This document shows positions 5,902 to 6,246 of a stretch of 6,246 nt of DNA, in pieces. Source of the DNA: Deltaproteobacteria bacterium (GTDB lineage Bacteria > Desulfobacterota > DSM-4660 > Desulfatiglandales > HGW-15); NCBI GenBank assembly GCA_024641835.1, contig JAHECH010000278.1, positions 1-6,246 of the forward strand. Reading direction: 5' to 3'. The first letter of the stretch is position 1, and each line of letters starts with the position of its first letter. The position numbers and the translations under genes were made by a program. The notes beneath the pieces were generated by a model. It did not search any database. It was given only the letters and a program-made list of their open reading frames with translations, and had not been told where the DNA came from.

Positions 5902-6246
5902 CCTTCTGATAAAAGAAAGTCTTCATACAAGATGAAAATGAGCGGTTCAGTTCTTAGCGGGGCTTGAAACTTTTAACTTCAACCATCCCAAGGGATTACT
6001 CCTCATTTTCACCCTTTCTGCACCCCCAAACCCCACCACAGCTTCAACTGATGCCGCCGCATCTCATGCACCCCATCCCTCTTCGCCGGGTACTCTCAGT
6101 CTTGAGTTTTCCGGTCACCTCTGCTACACTTCGGAAACCGCCTAAAATGCCTTGTCAGGATGATATTAAAAGGAGAAAATCAAGGGATTAGTTCCGCCGG
6201 AGGAGATATAGAGAAACCAAGAACTTCGCTGTCACTCGCTTGCGTG
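5902..6246. other. Gene-free right end
   Basis: I find no gene here that I can support. A TTG-started 75-codon frame (5964-6191) is proline-rich, has no ribosome site and looks non-coding. A frame from the ATG at 6160 stays open to the right edge for 29 codons and could be the start of a gene, but no ribosome site lies at a usable distance. Short inverted repeats such as TTGAA-N9-TTCAA near 5965-5983 are too weak to call a terminator for the FHA-GAF gene. Confidence 0.5.

Noticed and set aside
5964..6191. 75-codon proline-rich frame at the right end
   Set aside because: TTG start, no ribosome site, and composition unlike the neighbouring genes.
6160..6246. Possible gene start open to the right edge
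   Set aside because: Only 29 codons are visible, the sequence before the ATG has no ribosome site at a suitable distance, and nothing in the translation is recognisable.

Overview
The window looks like an ordinary bacterial chromosome of moderate GC content. An exonuclease III, an endonuclease III and paired FHA-GAF regulators at this base composition suggest a deltaproteobacterium-like lineage (Desulfobacterota). That placement is inference from protein style; there is no rRNA or other marker to confirm it.

Layout, left to right: (1) 1-1143, minus strand: the first 381 codons of a large type IIG-like restriction-modification protein that runs off the left edge, with a PD-ExK nuclease signature and the start of an adenine methyltransferase. 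(2) 1144-1567: a gene-free, divergent spacer. (3) 1568-2353, plus: exodeoxyribonuclease III (xth) with a complete set of catalytic residues. (4) 2450-3091, minus: endonuclease III (nth), convergent with xth, with its own good sigma70-type promoter and an unusual His at one iron-sulfur ligand position. (5) 3374-4273, plus: FHA-GAF protein 1. (6) 4327-4812, plus: a small protein with two predicted membrane helices, unrecognised. (7) 4996-5901, plus: FHA-GAF protein 2, a full-length paralogue of the first, behind a strong-looking promoter. (8) 5902-6246: no gene I can support.

How the parts may work together: the two repair enzymes form a base-excision pair. Nth removes oxidised pyrimidines and leaves blocked 3' ends; ExoIII-family enzymes clean these ends and cut AP sites. 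The FHA-GAF / membrane protein / FHA-GAF block is the least explained part of the window. Two soluble proteins combine a phosphothreonine-binding domain with a GAF sensory domain and have no output domain, and a small membrane protein lies between them. This resembles a sensing or adaptor module that would need a Ser/Thr kinase encoded elsewhere. The restriction enzyme is a defence gene, but nothing ties it functionally to the other genes. I see no tRNA, rRNA, CRISPR array, insertion sequence or attachment site.
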